From the NCBI GenBank assembly GCA_047967505.1, contig CM106541.1: a stretch of DNA of 64,000 bases. One strand, written 5' to 3'. The first letter of the stretch is position 1. Each line of letters begins with the position of its first letter. The position numbers and the translations under genes were made by a program. The notes below the pieces were generated by a model. It was not told the DNA's origin and searched no databases. It saw only the letters and a program-made list of their open reading frames with translations. The DNA is from Dipteris shenzhenensis. Taxonomy: Eukaryota; Polypodiophyta; Polypodiopsida; Gleicheniales. This document shows positions 10,991 through 20,639 of this stretch, in pieces.

Positions 10991-10992
10991 AA

Positions 10993-11004
10993 TGGTATCA
11001 GAGC
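10993..11004 (+). promoter_or_regulatory. Primer-binding site (initiator Met tRNA)
   Basis: TGGTATCAGAGC, two bases after the 5' LTR, complementary to the 3' end of plant initiator methionine tRNA, the usual primer of copia-type elements. Confidence 0.92.
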
Positions 11005-11872
11005 TTTAGGTTCTAGATCTAGCCTAGTCTAATATTAGATGCTATCTCTAGCATAAAACTACTAGTTTCTCAAAACTTCTTCATCTTCTCCATTTTCCTC
11101 CTTCTTCCCCAAATTTTTGAGAGCTCTGTTGTCTACATTCAAGCGACCGTTGCCCAAACCCTTTGAGCTGCAAACTCCTCATGTATGGGCAAACTTCTAG
11201 CTGTAAGCAATCAGATAAATTTTGATTGTACATGCAACGCCAACACTCACACTCTGTGATAAACTTTCGTGCAATGTTGCCTCTGTGCTTATCCTTTTGT
11301 CAATTCCTCTAAGCCCAAGCTGCATGACACTAAAGGAACCTGCTGTTGAAATCTGAGCTTGTTTGGACAAGGAATGGATGTGCAACAGACAAAAAACCAA
11401 TCAGTCTTCTCAAGCATCTACAAGGTGACCTGGTGCAACATTTCACCCCTCCTTGCTGTTAACTCTTCTCTGGTATAAGCCCTTTCCATTTGCATAAAAA
11501 TACCCTTGAATAGAGCTATGAGTTGTGAGAATTGCACCCTCCAAGTTTTGGTCTTTGTTTTGGACAGTTTTGACAATGTTGTGAGTTTGATGCTACATCA
11601 AATGCTACTTTAGCATTTTTGATGTTTTAAAGTGTTGAATAGAACTATGGCTACAGCTTTCCTTTAAGTTTCTATACCTGGATTTTCTTGGAATACTTTC
11701 ATTTAGCCACCTCTATGAAGCATGCAAGTGAAAGCATCATTTCCATTATGTTTTGTAGTATGGAAGTTGGTTGCAAGCCTTTGCTACTCTAAATGCTTGT
11801 ATTTTGAAGCTCTTCAACTCTTTCTACCCTTGTAAGAGAGAAGACACTGCCCATTTTGGGTTAGACCCTCTA
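11005..11872 (+). other. TR-GAG A untranslated leader
   Basis: About 870 bases between primer site and gag with no sizeable ORF in the element's sense. Long leaders of this type normally hold the packaging signal. I see no motif that I can name. Confidence 0.5.
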
Positions 11873-12703
11873 ATGGCTACCTTCTTGAATATGGATAAGC
11901 TCAATGGTAAAGGCTTTCACACATGGCAGATGAGGATTAAATATGCATTGATGAGGGAAAACCTCTGGGGGCTTGTCAAACCTGCTTCAAGTTCTTCCTC
12001 AACAACCTCTAATGCTGGAGAATCCTCAGTTCCGACATGCCCGATAAGAGATCTTGCTAGAGAGGAGAAATCATATGGCATCATTGCTCTTGGCTTAGGA
12101 GATGACTATATTCATCATATCTCTTATTTAGAGTCTCCTTCTGAAGCTTGGCAAAAGCTTGACATTATTTTTGGTGCTAGCTCTCACATCTCAAAATTGT
12201 CACTTAAGATTGCTTTCTTTGAATTGAAGATGGCTAGTGGCACTCCTTTCACTGCCCATGTCAATCATATGTGGAGTCTCATGATTCAACTTGCTTCTAT
12301 CAACTCTCCAATAACTACAGATGATGCAATGGCAGTGTTGGTCAAAAGTATGCCTGAAGATTATGATCATGTTGTTACCGCTTTGAAAAATCTTCCTAAT
12401 CCTACTCTTGAAGGTCTTATTACTGCTCTTCAAGAAAAAGAAAGGCACATGGAACTCCGGAAAGGCAATGACATAGCCTATGCCATAAAAATTCAAAAGG
12501 GCAAGTTTTCACCTTGCAAACATTGTGGGAAGACTAATCACCTCTCAAAAGATTGCTTCAAGATCAATCCATGCAAACATTGTGGCAAAAACAATCACCA
12601 TGAAAAGTATTGTAAAGCCAAAAAGGAAGAAACTACAAAGTCAAAAACTGCCAATCTACTTTCATTTGATGAGCTTTCACAAGATGAAGACTATGCTTTT
12701 TAG
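11873..12703 (+). CDS. TR-GAG A Gag protein (intact, 276 aa)
   Basis: A copia-type Gag, the particle-forming RNA-binding protein. The ATG at 11873 is chosen because 'MATFLNMDKLNGKGFHTWQ' is the typical start of the UBN2/DUF4219 region. The same frame is open upstream to 11771, but that part looks like leader. Residues ~5-200 are the helical UBN2-like capsid part ('WQKLDIIFG', 'AHVNHMWSLMIQLASI', 'LVKSMPEDYDHVVTAL'). Two zinc knuckles near the C-terminus read 'CKHCGKTNHLSKDC' and 'CKHCGKNNHHEKYC', both C-x2-C-x4-H-x4-C. It ends '...DELSQDEDYAF' at TAG. No internal stop or frameshift is present, unlike every other retroelement gene here. The C-terminal EDYAF is shared with TR-GAG B. Confidence 0.92.
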   Translation: MATFLNMDKLNGKGFHTWQMRIKYALMRENLWGLVKPASSSSSTTSNAGESSVPTCPIRDLAREEKSYGIIALGLGDDYIHHISYLESPSEAWQKLDIIFGASSHISKLSLKIAFFELKMASGTPFTAHVNHMWSLMIQLASINSPITTDDAMAVLVKSMPEDYDHVVTALKNLPNPTLEGLITALQEKERHMELRKGNDIAYAIKIQKGKFSPCKHCGKTNHLSKDCFKINPCKHCGKNNHHEKYCKAKKEETTKSKTANLLSFDELSQDEDYAF

Positions 12704-12974
12704 GCACTTTGTCTTTTTTGTTTATCATCACTTGGTCAAATTTTGAGGTTCTCTGCCTGGAGTAGTACTCCAAAAAGAATATGTAAATCACCTCTGGTCA
12801 CCATATGATGTAGACCATGTGATATGTGTTTTGACTATCCCATTTCTGTGAACCTCACACCCTTGGGAACCCTTGCTAGCATGAGATCCTAGCCATAGAT
12901 TTATCCTTGACCACCATGAGATGGCATGAGAAACTATGAGACTAGACGTATCCTTGACACTGCAAGAGGCAAAC
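12704..12974 (+). other. TR-GAG A 3' untranslated region
   Basis: Non-coding. Roughly 12780-12960 is homologous to the corresponding region of TR-GAG B (58471-58720, minus), including 'CACCTCTGGTCACC', 'AACCCTTGCTAGCATGAGA' and 'CCTTGACCACCATGAGATGG'. Such conservation between elements with different LTRs suggests a functional cis-element. Confidence 0.7.
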
Positions 12975-12989
12975 CCTTGAGGGGGGGTT
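12975..12989 (+). promoter_or_regulatory. Polypurine tract of TR-GAG A
   Basis: CCTTGAGGGGGGGTT directly before the TGTTGG of the 3' LTR. This is the plus-strand primer site. TR-GAG B has the identical 15 bases. Confidence 0.9.
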
Positions 12990-13334
12990 TGTTGGGGTAA
13001 GTATGATCAAGGGCTTGCTCTATGTTGCATGTGTGCATCTAGGGGAGTCACATGTGTGTTTGTGTGTGTTGTAAAGGCACATCAAGTGCTATGATGTGTC
13101 TAGTGTGTGACCTAAGTGATGATGTAAGACAAAGGCAATCCCACTGATGTAGGGATTGATCCCCACTGATGTAGGGGCTGATTGCCACTTATGTAGGGAA
13201 GGTATTACCTTCTCCCCCTTTTTATAAGAGAGAGTCCTCTCTCTCACAATCATAATAGAGATCTACCATCTTTCTTTCATTGTGCTCTCACACCTCTTGC
13301 AAGATGCATCTATTCTATCCTACGGGATTCTACA
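12990..13334 (+). repeat. TR-GAG A 3' LTR
   Basis: 345 bp, about 98% identical to the 5' LTR (for example GGCA versus GGGG at bases 5-8, an extra AG after CTAGGGG). It ends CTACA and is followed by target duplication TTGTG at 13335-13339. Confidence 0.95.
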
Positions 13335-13440
13335 TTGTGTTGAGTCTACTTTGGTATTCCAAGCATTTGTCTCAAGTGTCCATGCTTCCTTGCAGTCCAC
13401 ATCCAAAAGCATGTCCTAACCTTGCAACTCCTCCTCCCGT

Positions 13441-13580
13441 CTCCTCCAACCTTGCAACCCATCCTCTCCCTCTCCTCCTCCCTCCTCCTCCCTCCTCCTC
13501 CTCCTCCTCCTCCTCCTGCTCTCTCCTCCTCCTCCCCCTCTCTCCTCCTCCTCCCTCCTCCTCCTCCCTCCTCTCTCTTC
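13441..13580 (+). repeat. CTC/CCTCCT microsatellite within the LTR
   Basis: (CTC)n with interspersed CCC and CTCTC. It is present in all three gypsy LTR copies (also 15556-15650 and, inverted, 28165-28320) at variable length. Long 'Leu/Pro/Ser' and 'Glu/Gly/Arg' frames through it are artefacts. Confidence 0.95.
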
Positions 13581-13689
13581 TTTCCCCCATGCTCTTACAC
13601 CTTCTTCCTCTCCCACTCCTATGCTCCCCATAAACCCTTTGTTTCTCAACCCTTAAAACTCCATGATCTATGAGGGAGAGGAGTTATCC

Positions 13690-13960
13690 ACTAAGCACTC
13701 TACCCTGAACCTTGGAACCTCCTTCTAACCCTGGACGCCTTCTAAACCTTGGAACCTCCTTCTAAATCCTGGAACCTCCTTCCAAACTCTGGAACTCCTT
13801 CTAAACCCTGGAACCTCCTTCTTACCCTGGAACCTCCTTCTAAACCCTGGAACGTCCTTCTAAACCCTAGAACTCTTTCTAAACCCTAGAACCTCCTTCT
13901 AACCCTGGAACCTCCTTCTCACCCTTAAACTCCTCCTAAACCCTACAACCCCCAATGAAG
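13690..13960 (+). repeat. ~20-bp CTTCTAAACCCTGGAACCTC minisatellite
   Basis: About a dozen tandem variants of the unit, part of the LTR body. The equivalent array in LTR copy 2 lies at about 15770-16010; in the solo LTR only three to four copies remain (about 27960-28045). The copy number therefore changes quickly. Confidence 0.9.
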
Positions 13961-14298
13961 GCGAAAACCTTCATTACCTCAACCAAATGATACATGTTCT
14001 TTTTACACATGCATGCACTTTGTTTGCTTACCACACTTAAGCCTAGGTCTCTCACCGGAACATGAGTCGAGGTCCTAAGCTACACGTATACTACAATCGA
14101 CAAATCTAATATATCTGTAGGTGACAAAAAGCCTCGGAACCTTGCATATTGAGATTACCCAGCTCTTCCTACGAAAGCAGTAGGAAAGAAAAAAAAGATC
14201 TCTCTCCCACACACCCACATAGAAAGGTCATATCGGCATGTCAATCAATCTAATGATCAATGATACACTGCATGCACATTGATACAGGTCCAAAAAAG

Positions 14299-15507
14299 AT
14301 GTCGCCACTAAAGAGGATGCACAGAAAGAGCCCACTGCCTCAACCATGGGACCTCCTCCAGAGTTCGCAGCCATCTACATCCTCTCAACCACGGAGACCA
14401 CAGGCATTCATGGTCCAAAGCGATAGCTCCGAAGAAGATTCAGTGCATGAGTAAGTAGAACAAATGCCACCCCAGTCACAACCGACCTACACAGCCATTA
14501 ACAAGGCCCAATCACTGGAACTTGTTTGGCCATTGACATCAACTTATGTTCTTTCCCCAGAAGCAACATCTTACTTAGAGCAACGAGGTCTAGGTAGTTT
14601 GCATGAGAGCCTCAAATCCTTGGAGGACAGTCCTACCCTAACCACCTACGTCAAGGACTTTCTCCATTCTTACTACTCCAGCAATGCAAAGGATGGCAAG
14701 TACGGTACAATCACTGTACAGCAGAGCCCACTCAACATTATCCTCGAGAGTACAGTCATTCAAAGGGCTTTCTCACTACCAAAACAAGGTGGCAAATATG
14801 CTAAATGATTTGTTGATGCAAAGTTTATCGAAGTAGAGTCTCTCCTCACCAAGGGCACACTGATCCATAGAGATGGCATATTGCTTCACACAATCCTTGA
14901 CCATCGCCTCAGGGAAGCAGCACAATTCCTATCCACAATCCTGGGAATTAAGTATGGCAAAGATCACTCCCTTCCACTCCACACATTTGTTTTGCTGAGT
15001 AGGAAGCTAAAACAAGACTGGGTCCAGCACTTCATCATTTTCTTTATCAAGAAACTCGATGGTTCTTTAGGCCAAAAATCTAAAATTCCACACTTATTGG
15101 CTATAATCATAAAAAAAGAACTACAAGAAAGAGAAATGACTCTGGCCCAGTCACCAAAACCAATTGAGGAGTTGGACATACCCTTCTCACCAGTATGGGA
15201 GCCGTCACCAACTTCTCCAACTATCACATTGATAAGTGCAGATGCCTTAGCAGAAGTACCTATTCTAGAGGTCAGGATTGCGGAGTTGCCCCACGAGATG
15301 CTACAGCTTGGTGCACAACTACAACCAATAAGTCTCCACCAACAGCACCAACCAGAGCTCGAGACAAGATCAGCACCCGAACCTGAGGAAAGATCGGCAC
15401 CAGAGCCTGAGACTACATCAACACTCGAACCACCCATTGACGCCATGCCAGTCGATGAGCCACAAGGGGAGCTAGTGCCAGATCAGCATTATGACTATTG
15501 TACATAA
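14299..15507 (+). pseudogene. Retroelement accessory ORF, plant-transposon-protein-like
   Basis: One frame runs from ATG at 14299 to TAA at 15505, about 400 codons, broken by TAA near 14453 and TGA at 14806. The middle ('TYVKDFLHSYYSSN' ... 'ITVQQSPLNIILESTVIQRAF' 'SLP', then 'LHTFVLLSRKLKQDWVQHFI') resembles the helical domain annotated as 'putative plant transposon protein' found in plant LTR-element ORFs; this is recognition by pattern only. The C-terminus is Pro/Glu/Ser-rich with 'RSAPEPEERSAPEPE' repeats. It lies between two copies of the gypsy LTR, so it may be the internal part of a non-autonomous relative. Function unknown. Confidence 0.5.
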
Positions 15508-15555
15508 GGGACTGACATGCCATTGGAACAACCTCCCCCAAGTACTACAAAATCA

Positions 15556-16264
15556 TCTCTCCTCCTCCTCCCTCCTCCTCCTCCTCCTCTCTCCTCCTCC
15601 TTCTCCTCTCTCCTCCTCCTCCCTCCTCCTCCTCCCTCCTCTCTCTTCTTTCCCCCATCCTCTTACACCTTCTTCCTCTCCCACTCCTATGTTCCCCCTA
15701 AACCCTTTGTTTCTCAACCCTTAAAACTCCATGATCTACGAGGGAAATGAGTTCTCCACCATGTACTCTACCCTGAACCTTGGAACCTTCTTCTAACCCT
15801 GGACTCCTTCTAAATCTTGGAACATCCTTCTAAACCCTGGAACCTCCTTCTAAACCCTAGAACTCCTTCTAAACCCTGGAACCTCATTCTTACCCTGGAA
15901 CCTCCTTCTAAACCCTAGAACCTCCTTCTAAACCCTGGAACTCCTTCTAAACCCTGGAACCTCCTTCTATCCCTGGAACCTCCTTCTAACCCTTAAACTC
16001 CTCCTAAACCCTACAACCCCCAATGAAGGTGAAAGCCTTCATTACCTCAACCAGATGATAGATGTTCCTTTTACACATGCATCCACTTTGTTTTCTTACC
16101 ACACCTAAGCCTACACCTCTCACCGAAACACGACTTGAGGTCCTAAGCTACACATATACTACAATCGACAACTCTAATATACCTATAGGTGACAAAAAGC
16201 CTCCAAACCCTGCATACTGAGAATACCTAGCTCTTCCTATGAAAGCAGTAGGAAAGAGCCAATA
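15556..16264 (+). repeat. Gypsy-family LTR, copy 2 (5' truncated)
   Basis: It matches copy 1 from the CTC microsatellite onward: 'CACTCCTATGTTCCCCCTAAACC', the 20-bp minisatellite, 'CTTCATTACCTCAACC', and the end 'GCAGTAGGAAAGAGCCAATA', the same end as the solo LTR. The first ~700 bases (TGTTGACTC start, U3 minisatellite, TATA) are absent, and the break falls inside the microsatellite. Confidence 0.85.
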
Positions 16265-16329
16265 GCTAGCAGCAGTTTTTTGGGTGAATCCAATCACAGT
16301 CGTCCCAGAAGTCCTCCCAGAAGTCCCAT

Positions 16330-17461
16330 GGTCATGGTATGATGAGATACTCTCATTCCTATCCACTAGCATCATGCCCAAACACATGGATCGGGATCAG
16401 AGGAAACGTTTGGCATTGCAGAGTCATTCCTTTCAAGTAGTGCTAGGACAGTTGTACCGATGACATCTGACGGAAGTGCTATTGCGGTGTGTTCCACCTC
16501 ATGAGCAAGAAGCGATATTGATGGAAGCCCATTGTGGGCTTTTGGGTGGCCATTTTGCGGGCAAAGTCACCGCAAAGAAAGTTCTGCAAGCAGGATTATG
16601 GTGGCCGAAGCTTGGTCCTTGCAGGACAACACTGTAAAATCAGTCGCAAAGTGTCTATACCGCGATGTTTTCACTTGGTTTGGGTGTCCAATTGAGATTG
16701 TCAGTGACATGGGAACTCATTTTGTCAACAAAGTCATCAAGCGGATGAATGATTTTTATATGGTGATTCACAAGAAGTCTTCCCCCTATTATCCGCAAGT
16801 GAATGGACTGGCTGAGTCTACCAATCATACATTCAAGAGGATCATGTCGCTACTAGTGAATGAGCACCGCATAGATTGGGATGAAAAGTTACTGGTAGCA
16901 CTATGGGCATACCGCACTTCATTCAAGGTGGCCACAAGGTTGACTCCTTTTAAATTGGCATTTGGGCTGAAAGCAATCACGCCAATCGAGCATATTGTTT
17001 CGAGTCTAAGGATTGCGGTGGAGGATAGACTTCTTCCGCAAGACTCTATGGTATTTCGATTGGATGTTCTGAACCAATTAGATGATTTGCGGCTAGAGAG
17101 CTATTATATCACCTTGGAGGGTCAAGATAGATGCAAGCGGATAGTGGATTTGACATCCAAGAAGAAATATTTTGAGCGCGGGAAACTGGTTCTTCTGTTC
17201 AACACTCGTCTTGGGAAAATGCTAGGGAAATTGAAATTGCGATGGTCGGGTCCATTCTGGGTTTTTCATGATTGCAAATCAACATCATTTTATCTTGCAG
17301 ATTTGCAAGGGCACGTTCTTCCACATCCAGTTAATGGGTTTCGACTTCATCCATACCATCATGACGGCAGTCTTGAATGCCCATTTCCCATCTCTAATGA
17401 GGCACAAATTTCCTGGGTTAAGGTGGAGGCAGTCGAGCCATCTCAGGAGGAGACGTGGTAG
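16330..17461 (+). pseudogene. Gypsy 2 integrase (internal deletion)
   Basis: Starts with the sequence ahead of the zinc domain ('HMDRDQRKRLALQSHSFQVVLGQLYR', key residues VLGQLYR), then a TGA and 'LLRCVPPHEQE', then the His half of HHCC ('AHCGLLGGHFAGKVTAKKVL'). At about 16610 the text jumps from 'LWWPK' to 'CLYRDVFTWFGCPIEIVSD', losing the two Cys and the first catalytic Asp, with a frame change. The rest of the core ('SDMGTHFVNK', 'VNGLAESTNH' with its Glu) and the C-terminal domain ('GKLVLLFNTR', 'LKLRWSGPFWV', 'VNGFRLHPYHH') are continuous to the TAG at 17459. Catalytically dead. It differs from gypsy 1 and is a separate family. Confidence 0.88.
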
Positions 17462-18737
17462 AAGGGTTCACGGCATGATGACAGCTGTCTTCCGCGAGGT
17501 CCTAGCCTAGCCACCATGCAACTCACTGTCGTCAGGGCAGGATATTGGCAGTCTAAATTCCAACTCTTTCTCCATTGTTTGCATGTCTCAGTTGCTTGCT
17601 ACTTGCTCATCATCTCTCTTGCAGTTCTCTTGAGTGCATTAGTCTTCCAACTCTCATTAGCACTCACAGTTATCTTGTTTATTCTCCTTTGCTTGGCCAT
17701 GGGGATGGCCCATGCTCAATTTCTCCCTCTTCTTTCATTGGTGTACATAGATTCTCAGTCGATTGATGCTTGTCTTCAACAACTACGGATTCGTAGTTTC
17801 AGCAGTATCAATTGCCAAAGGGTGGATGTTCATCTGTCTGCATCGGCGCTTTGCCAGTAGTTGGTGGTAGGAACTTTGGTGGAGTTTTTCGACGAGCATC
17901 AAGAGCTGACTATGCAATTGATTCATCAATGTCTCTTTTTACCTCTAGATGGAGCGATGATCATGCAACCAACGTGCACAGTAGCGGCAATGGAGGCAAA
18001 ATTTGGAGCTTCTACCAAGGGTGAATACAAGCTAAGTGGATGTTCGGATGCTCAGATGAGGGATTTGTATCACTGGATTCTTAAGTTGCTATTCTTATAG
18101 GCCAAGACATATACCATCACTCTTGGAACTCGAGGCATGATAGACATGGCTGAGGACAGGGTGGTTCCATGGGCGTGAATCCTTAATGAACGGATTCATG
18201 CAGAGGCTTTATGAGTGGCAACTCATGTTGATAAGAAGAAAGCAGTCAATTCCAAGATTGGGCAGGTTTTGGAGATTTTGTTTCCTATCCATTTAGAGTT
18301 GACAGCTCCTTGATGGACGACTATCGTGGTGCTCACTCTGGCACCTGAGGGGCCTGCACAGGAGGAAGCGGAGGGATCTTCTAGTGTAGTGGCTATGAAA
18401 CAATGAGGGAAGAAGCCCGGCCTTAGCCAGGGGGTGGTGTCTTCTCTTGCATCTTCAACTCCGATAGATCCTAATGCTGTGAGAGGTGTTTCCACTAGTG
18501 GGGTGGTGACAACATAGATTGTGGTGTCTACGCCGATGGCATTACCGATCATGGAAGAATGGGTGACAGTGACTATAGTGTCTACCGCAATAGGGATCTT
18601 AGGTGATACTCCAGTGGTGGGAGGTTCTCTGACACAGTGGCGGATGGCACAGCTTTAGCAGAGTGCTGTAACAACAACTGCGGCAACTACTACAACATCA
18701 ATGGCAGTCTCTGATGTGGTGAGAGTGTCGGCGATAG
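17462..18737 (+). other. Gypsy 2 3' region, left part
   Basis: Downstream of integrase, with short broken frames only. About 17860-18090 reads 'LVEFFDEHQELTMQLIHQCLF ... LYHWILKLLFL' in pieces; about 18330-18720 is Thr/Ser/Val-rich. I recognise no domain. It ends at 18737 where copia copy 2 is inserted, and resumes at 24337. Confidence 0.5.
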
Positions 18738-19089
18738 TGTTGAGATATCGAGCTCCACTCGTGATATGCTAGGGTGACCGTTGTGCATTTATGTCACCGA
18801 CTTGTTAGCTGCAGATGCGGTTGGTACACCGCCCACGAATAATAGCTGGATGACAGCTATCCTTATGTACTCTAGTTTGTGGCTCAGTTAGTATGCCACC
18901 TTAGTTAGTTGAGTTTGGTTTGAGACCCACATATAGGGTTCTTCTATTTCTCTGTACTAGAGTTCTTTTGGCTTTCACAACTAAGAAGAGGAAAACTGTT
19001 TTTAGCCTCCACCTGTGTGTGTATTCCCCCATTGTGCATGTGAGAAATCTGCAAGTGAGACTCCTTCCCTCTCTCCCACTATCTTCACA
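18738..19089 (+). repeat. Copia copy 2 5' LTR
   Basis: 352 bp, begins TGTTGAG, ends CTTCACA directly before the primer-binding site. Confidence 0.95.
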
Positions 19090-19102
19090 TGGTATCAGAG
19101 CC
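19090..19102 (+). promoter_or_regulatory. Copia copy 2 primer-binding site
   Basis: TGGTATCAGAGCC, adjacent to the LTR, complementary to initiator methionine tRNA. Confidence 0.93.
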
Positions 19103-19633
19103 TTGTTCATGGTAAGGAGCTCAAGAAAGCAAACCAAGTTCACGGTGTCCTGGTAAGAGGACCAGTGTTGCTTTCCTATTTCGAGTTTGAGAGCAAATCT
19201 CTGCAGGCAGCACAGCCAGAAGTGCACGAGTGCACTATCTCAGATTGAGATGCCCTTCACGGTGTGACGAGAGGGCAGTATATGCTGCGGGTGAAGGGCA
19301 TAGCCCTCAGTGATTTTATTTTTCTGACTCGAGGCCATTTCGGGGCCCCTTTTGAAGGCGAAAGTTCTTCGCAGGCACTCAGAAAAAGGCCCTGTTTTTG
19401 CTGTGCGACCACTGCTCGACTGGTCAGTGAAAAGTTGCCACAGAAATTGCATCGTATGCCTGTGTGCAGAGATATTGGGAGTTACAGAATCATCCTTATT
19501 GCTTGTTGATGCAAAATCGTCACTAGGAAGTGACTGTGTGATTAAATACCACTTTCGTCAGTTTTGCAGATTTGACCTTGTGAGGCAGAAGCTATGTTTT
19601 TCATAGTGACAGAATATTTTGCAATGTTCTGTA

Positions 19634-20620
19634 ATGGCGTCTGATTCTCTTTCATAGATTGTCACAGAAAAGCTTGACAAGAACAACTTCCAAGCATGGA
19701 AGTTTAGAATGACGAATTTCCTTATGGGAAAAGGCTATTGGGAGTCATTACAGGAAATGAAGAAGAACCAGTTCTTCCTAATGTTCCCAATCAACAGGAA
19801 ATGCACGCATTTAAAGGATGGCATGAGAGAGCCAAAAAAGTTATGTACTGGCTGTCTATCAGTATTTCGGATTCTATGATTGTGCATATTCAAGATGCAA
19901 GTACGCCAAAGGAGGCATGGGATACTTTGGCAAAAATGTACAGCACAAATACACAAGCCAGGAAAATGCAGCTCAAACAGGAGTTGCACAATGTGCAGAG
20001 AGAAAATTTAAGCATAAATGACTACCACATGAAGGTGAAGAAAATTGCAGATGCACTTGCTTCCATTGGGTCGTCAGTGGAAGATGATGATCTAGTTTCT
20101 GTGACCTTGAATGGTCTAGGAAAGGATTATGCAAAGTTCCGGACATCCATTGCCGTCCGTGAAAAATTTCCTGATTTTGAAGAGTTGTTTGCTCTTCTAA
20201 TTTCTGAAGAGCAGAGAAATGGGGTGCATCTTCTTCAAGAGGAACTTCAAAAGAAACTGTCTTCTACTCAAATGCTGGAAGAGGTAGAGGTAGAGGTAGA
20301 GGAGGCCGATCTGTAGGCCGTGGTAGAAATCAGAATATGCAGCAAACTCAAGAAAACCAGTCCTATGGAGAAGGACGTGGTAACTCTAGAGGCAGGGGGA
20401 GCCAAAGAGGCCGTGGTGGATGGCAGAGAGTCCAAAATGCAAACAACAATGTTGAATGCTACTACTGTGGTAAAATGGGTCATATGGCTAAGGACTGCTA
20501 CAAAAAGCACAATGACATTATGAATGGAAAATTGCAGCAAGGTAATTATGCATCTTCTTGTAGACAGGGTGATGACAGAAATGAGCATCTATTTATGGTG
20601 CAGCACATGACCAATTCTGT
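19634..20620 (+). pseudogene. Copia copy 2 gag
   Basis: Starts ATG at 19634 ('MASDSLS', then TAG, then 'IVTEKLDKNNFQAWKFRMTN'), the same start and the same stop as in copy 3. A 1-base deletion near 19741 ('GGGAGTCATT' for 'GGGAGTTCATT') shifts frame. The main part 'HERAKKVMYW', 'EAWDTLAKMYS', 'LSINDYHMKVKKIAD', 'TLNGLGKDY' is UBN2-type capsid. A second 1-base loss near 20222 shifts again before the RG-rich stretch and the knuckle 'CYYCGKMGHMAKDC' (about 20458-20499). Confidence 0.9.
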
Positions 20621-20639
20621 GACAAGTGCAGACGAACGA

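Larger units (their letters stand above)
10648..13334 (+). mobile_element. TR-GAG A: small LTR element carrying only gag
   Basis: A complete 2687-bp element. It has 5' and 3' LTRs of 343 and 345 bp beginning TGTTGG and ending CTACA, a methionine-tRNA primer site, one gag ORF and a polypurine tract. Exact 5-bp target duplications TTGTG flank it (10643-10647 and 13335-13339). It sits inside the gypsy LTR, whose sequence closes up perfectly when the element and one TTGTG are removed. There is no protease, integrase or RT, so it must be moved by a partner. LTRs differ by about six substitutions and a 2-bp indel, so the insertion is fairly recent. This matches the published class called TR-GAG (terminal-repeat retrotransposons with GAG domain). 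Confidence 0.95.
10209..14192 (+). repeat. Gypsy-family LTR, copy 1 (interrupted by TR-GAG A)
   Basis: It begins TGTTGACTCTGTGCC and is collinear with the solo LTR at 27700-28863 (opposite strand), which defines the uninterrupted structure: an ACAACTTTGTG minisatellite, TATAAATA, a CTC-rich microsatellite, a ~20-bp CTGGAACCTCCTTCTAAACC minisatellite, and an end near 'AAAGCAGTAGGAAAG'. Without the 2692-bp insertion (element plus target duplication) this copy is about 1.29 kb. The expected last bases GAGCCAATA are replaced by an A-rich run. It most likely is the 3' LTR of gypsy 1. Confidence 0.75.

Noticed and set aside
13372-13673. Poly-Ser/Leu/Pro and Glu/Gly/Arg ORFs (also near 15491-15750 and 28087-28446)
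   Set aside because: Artefacts of the CTC microsatellite, open on both strands at once.
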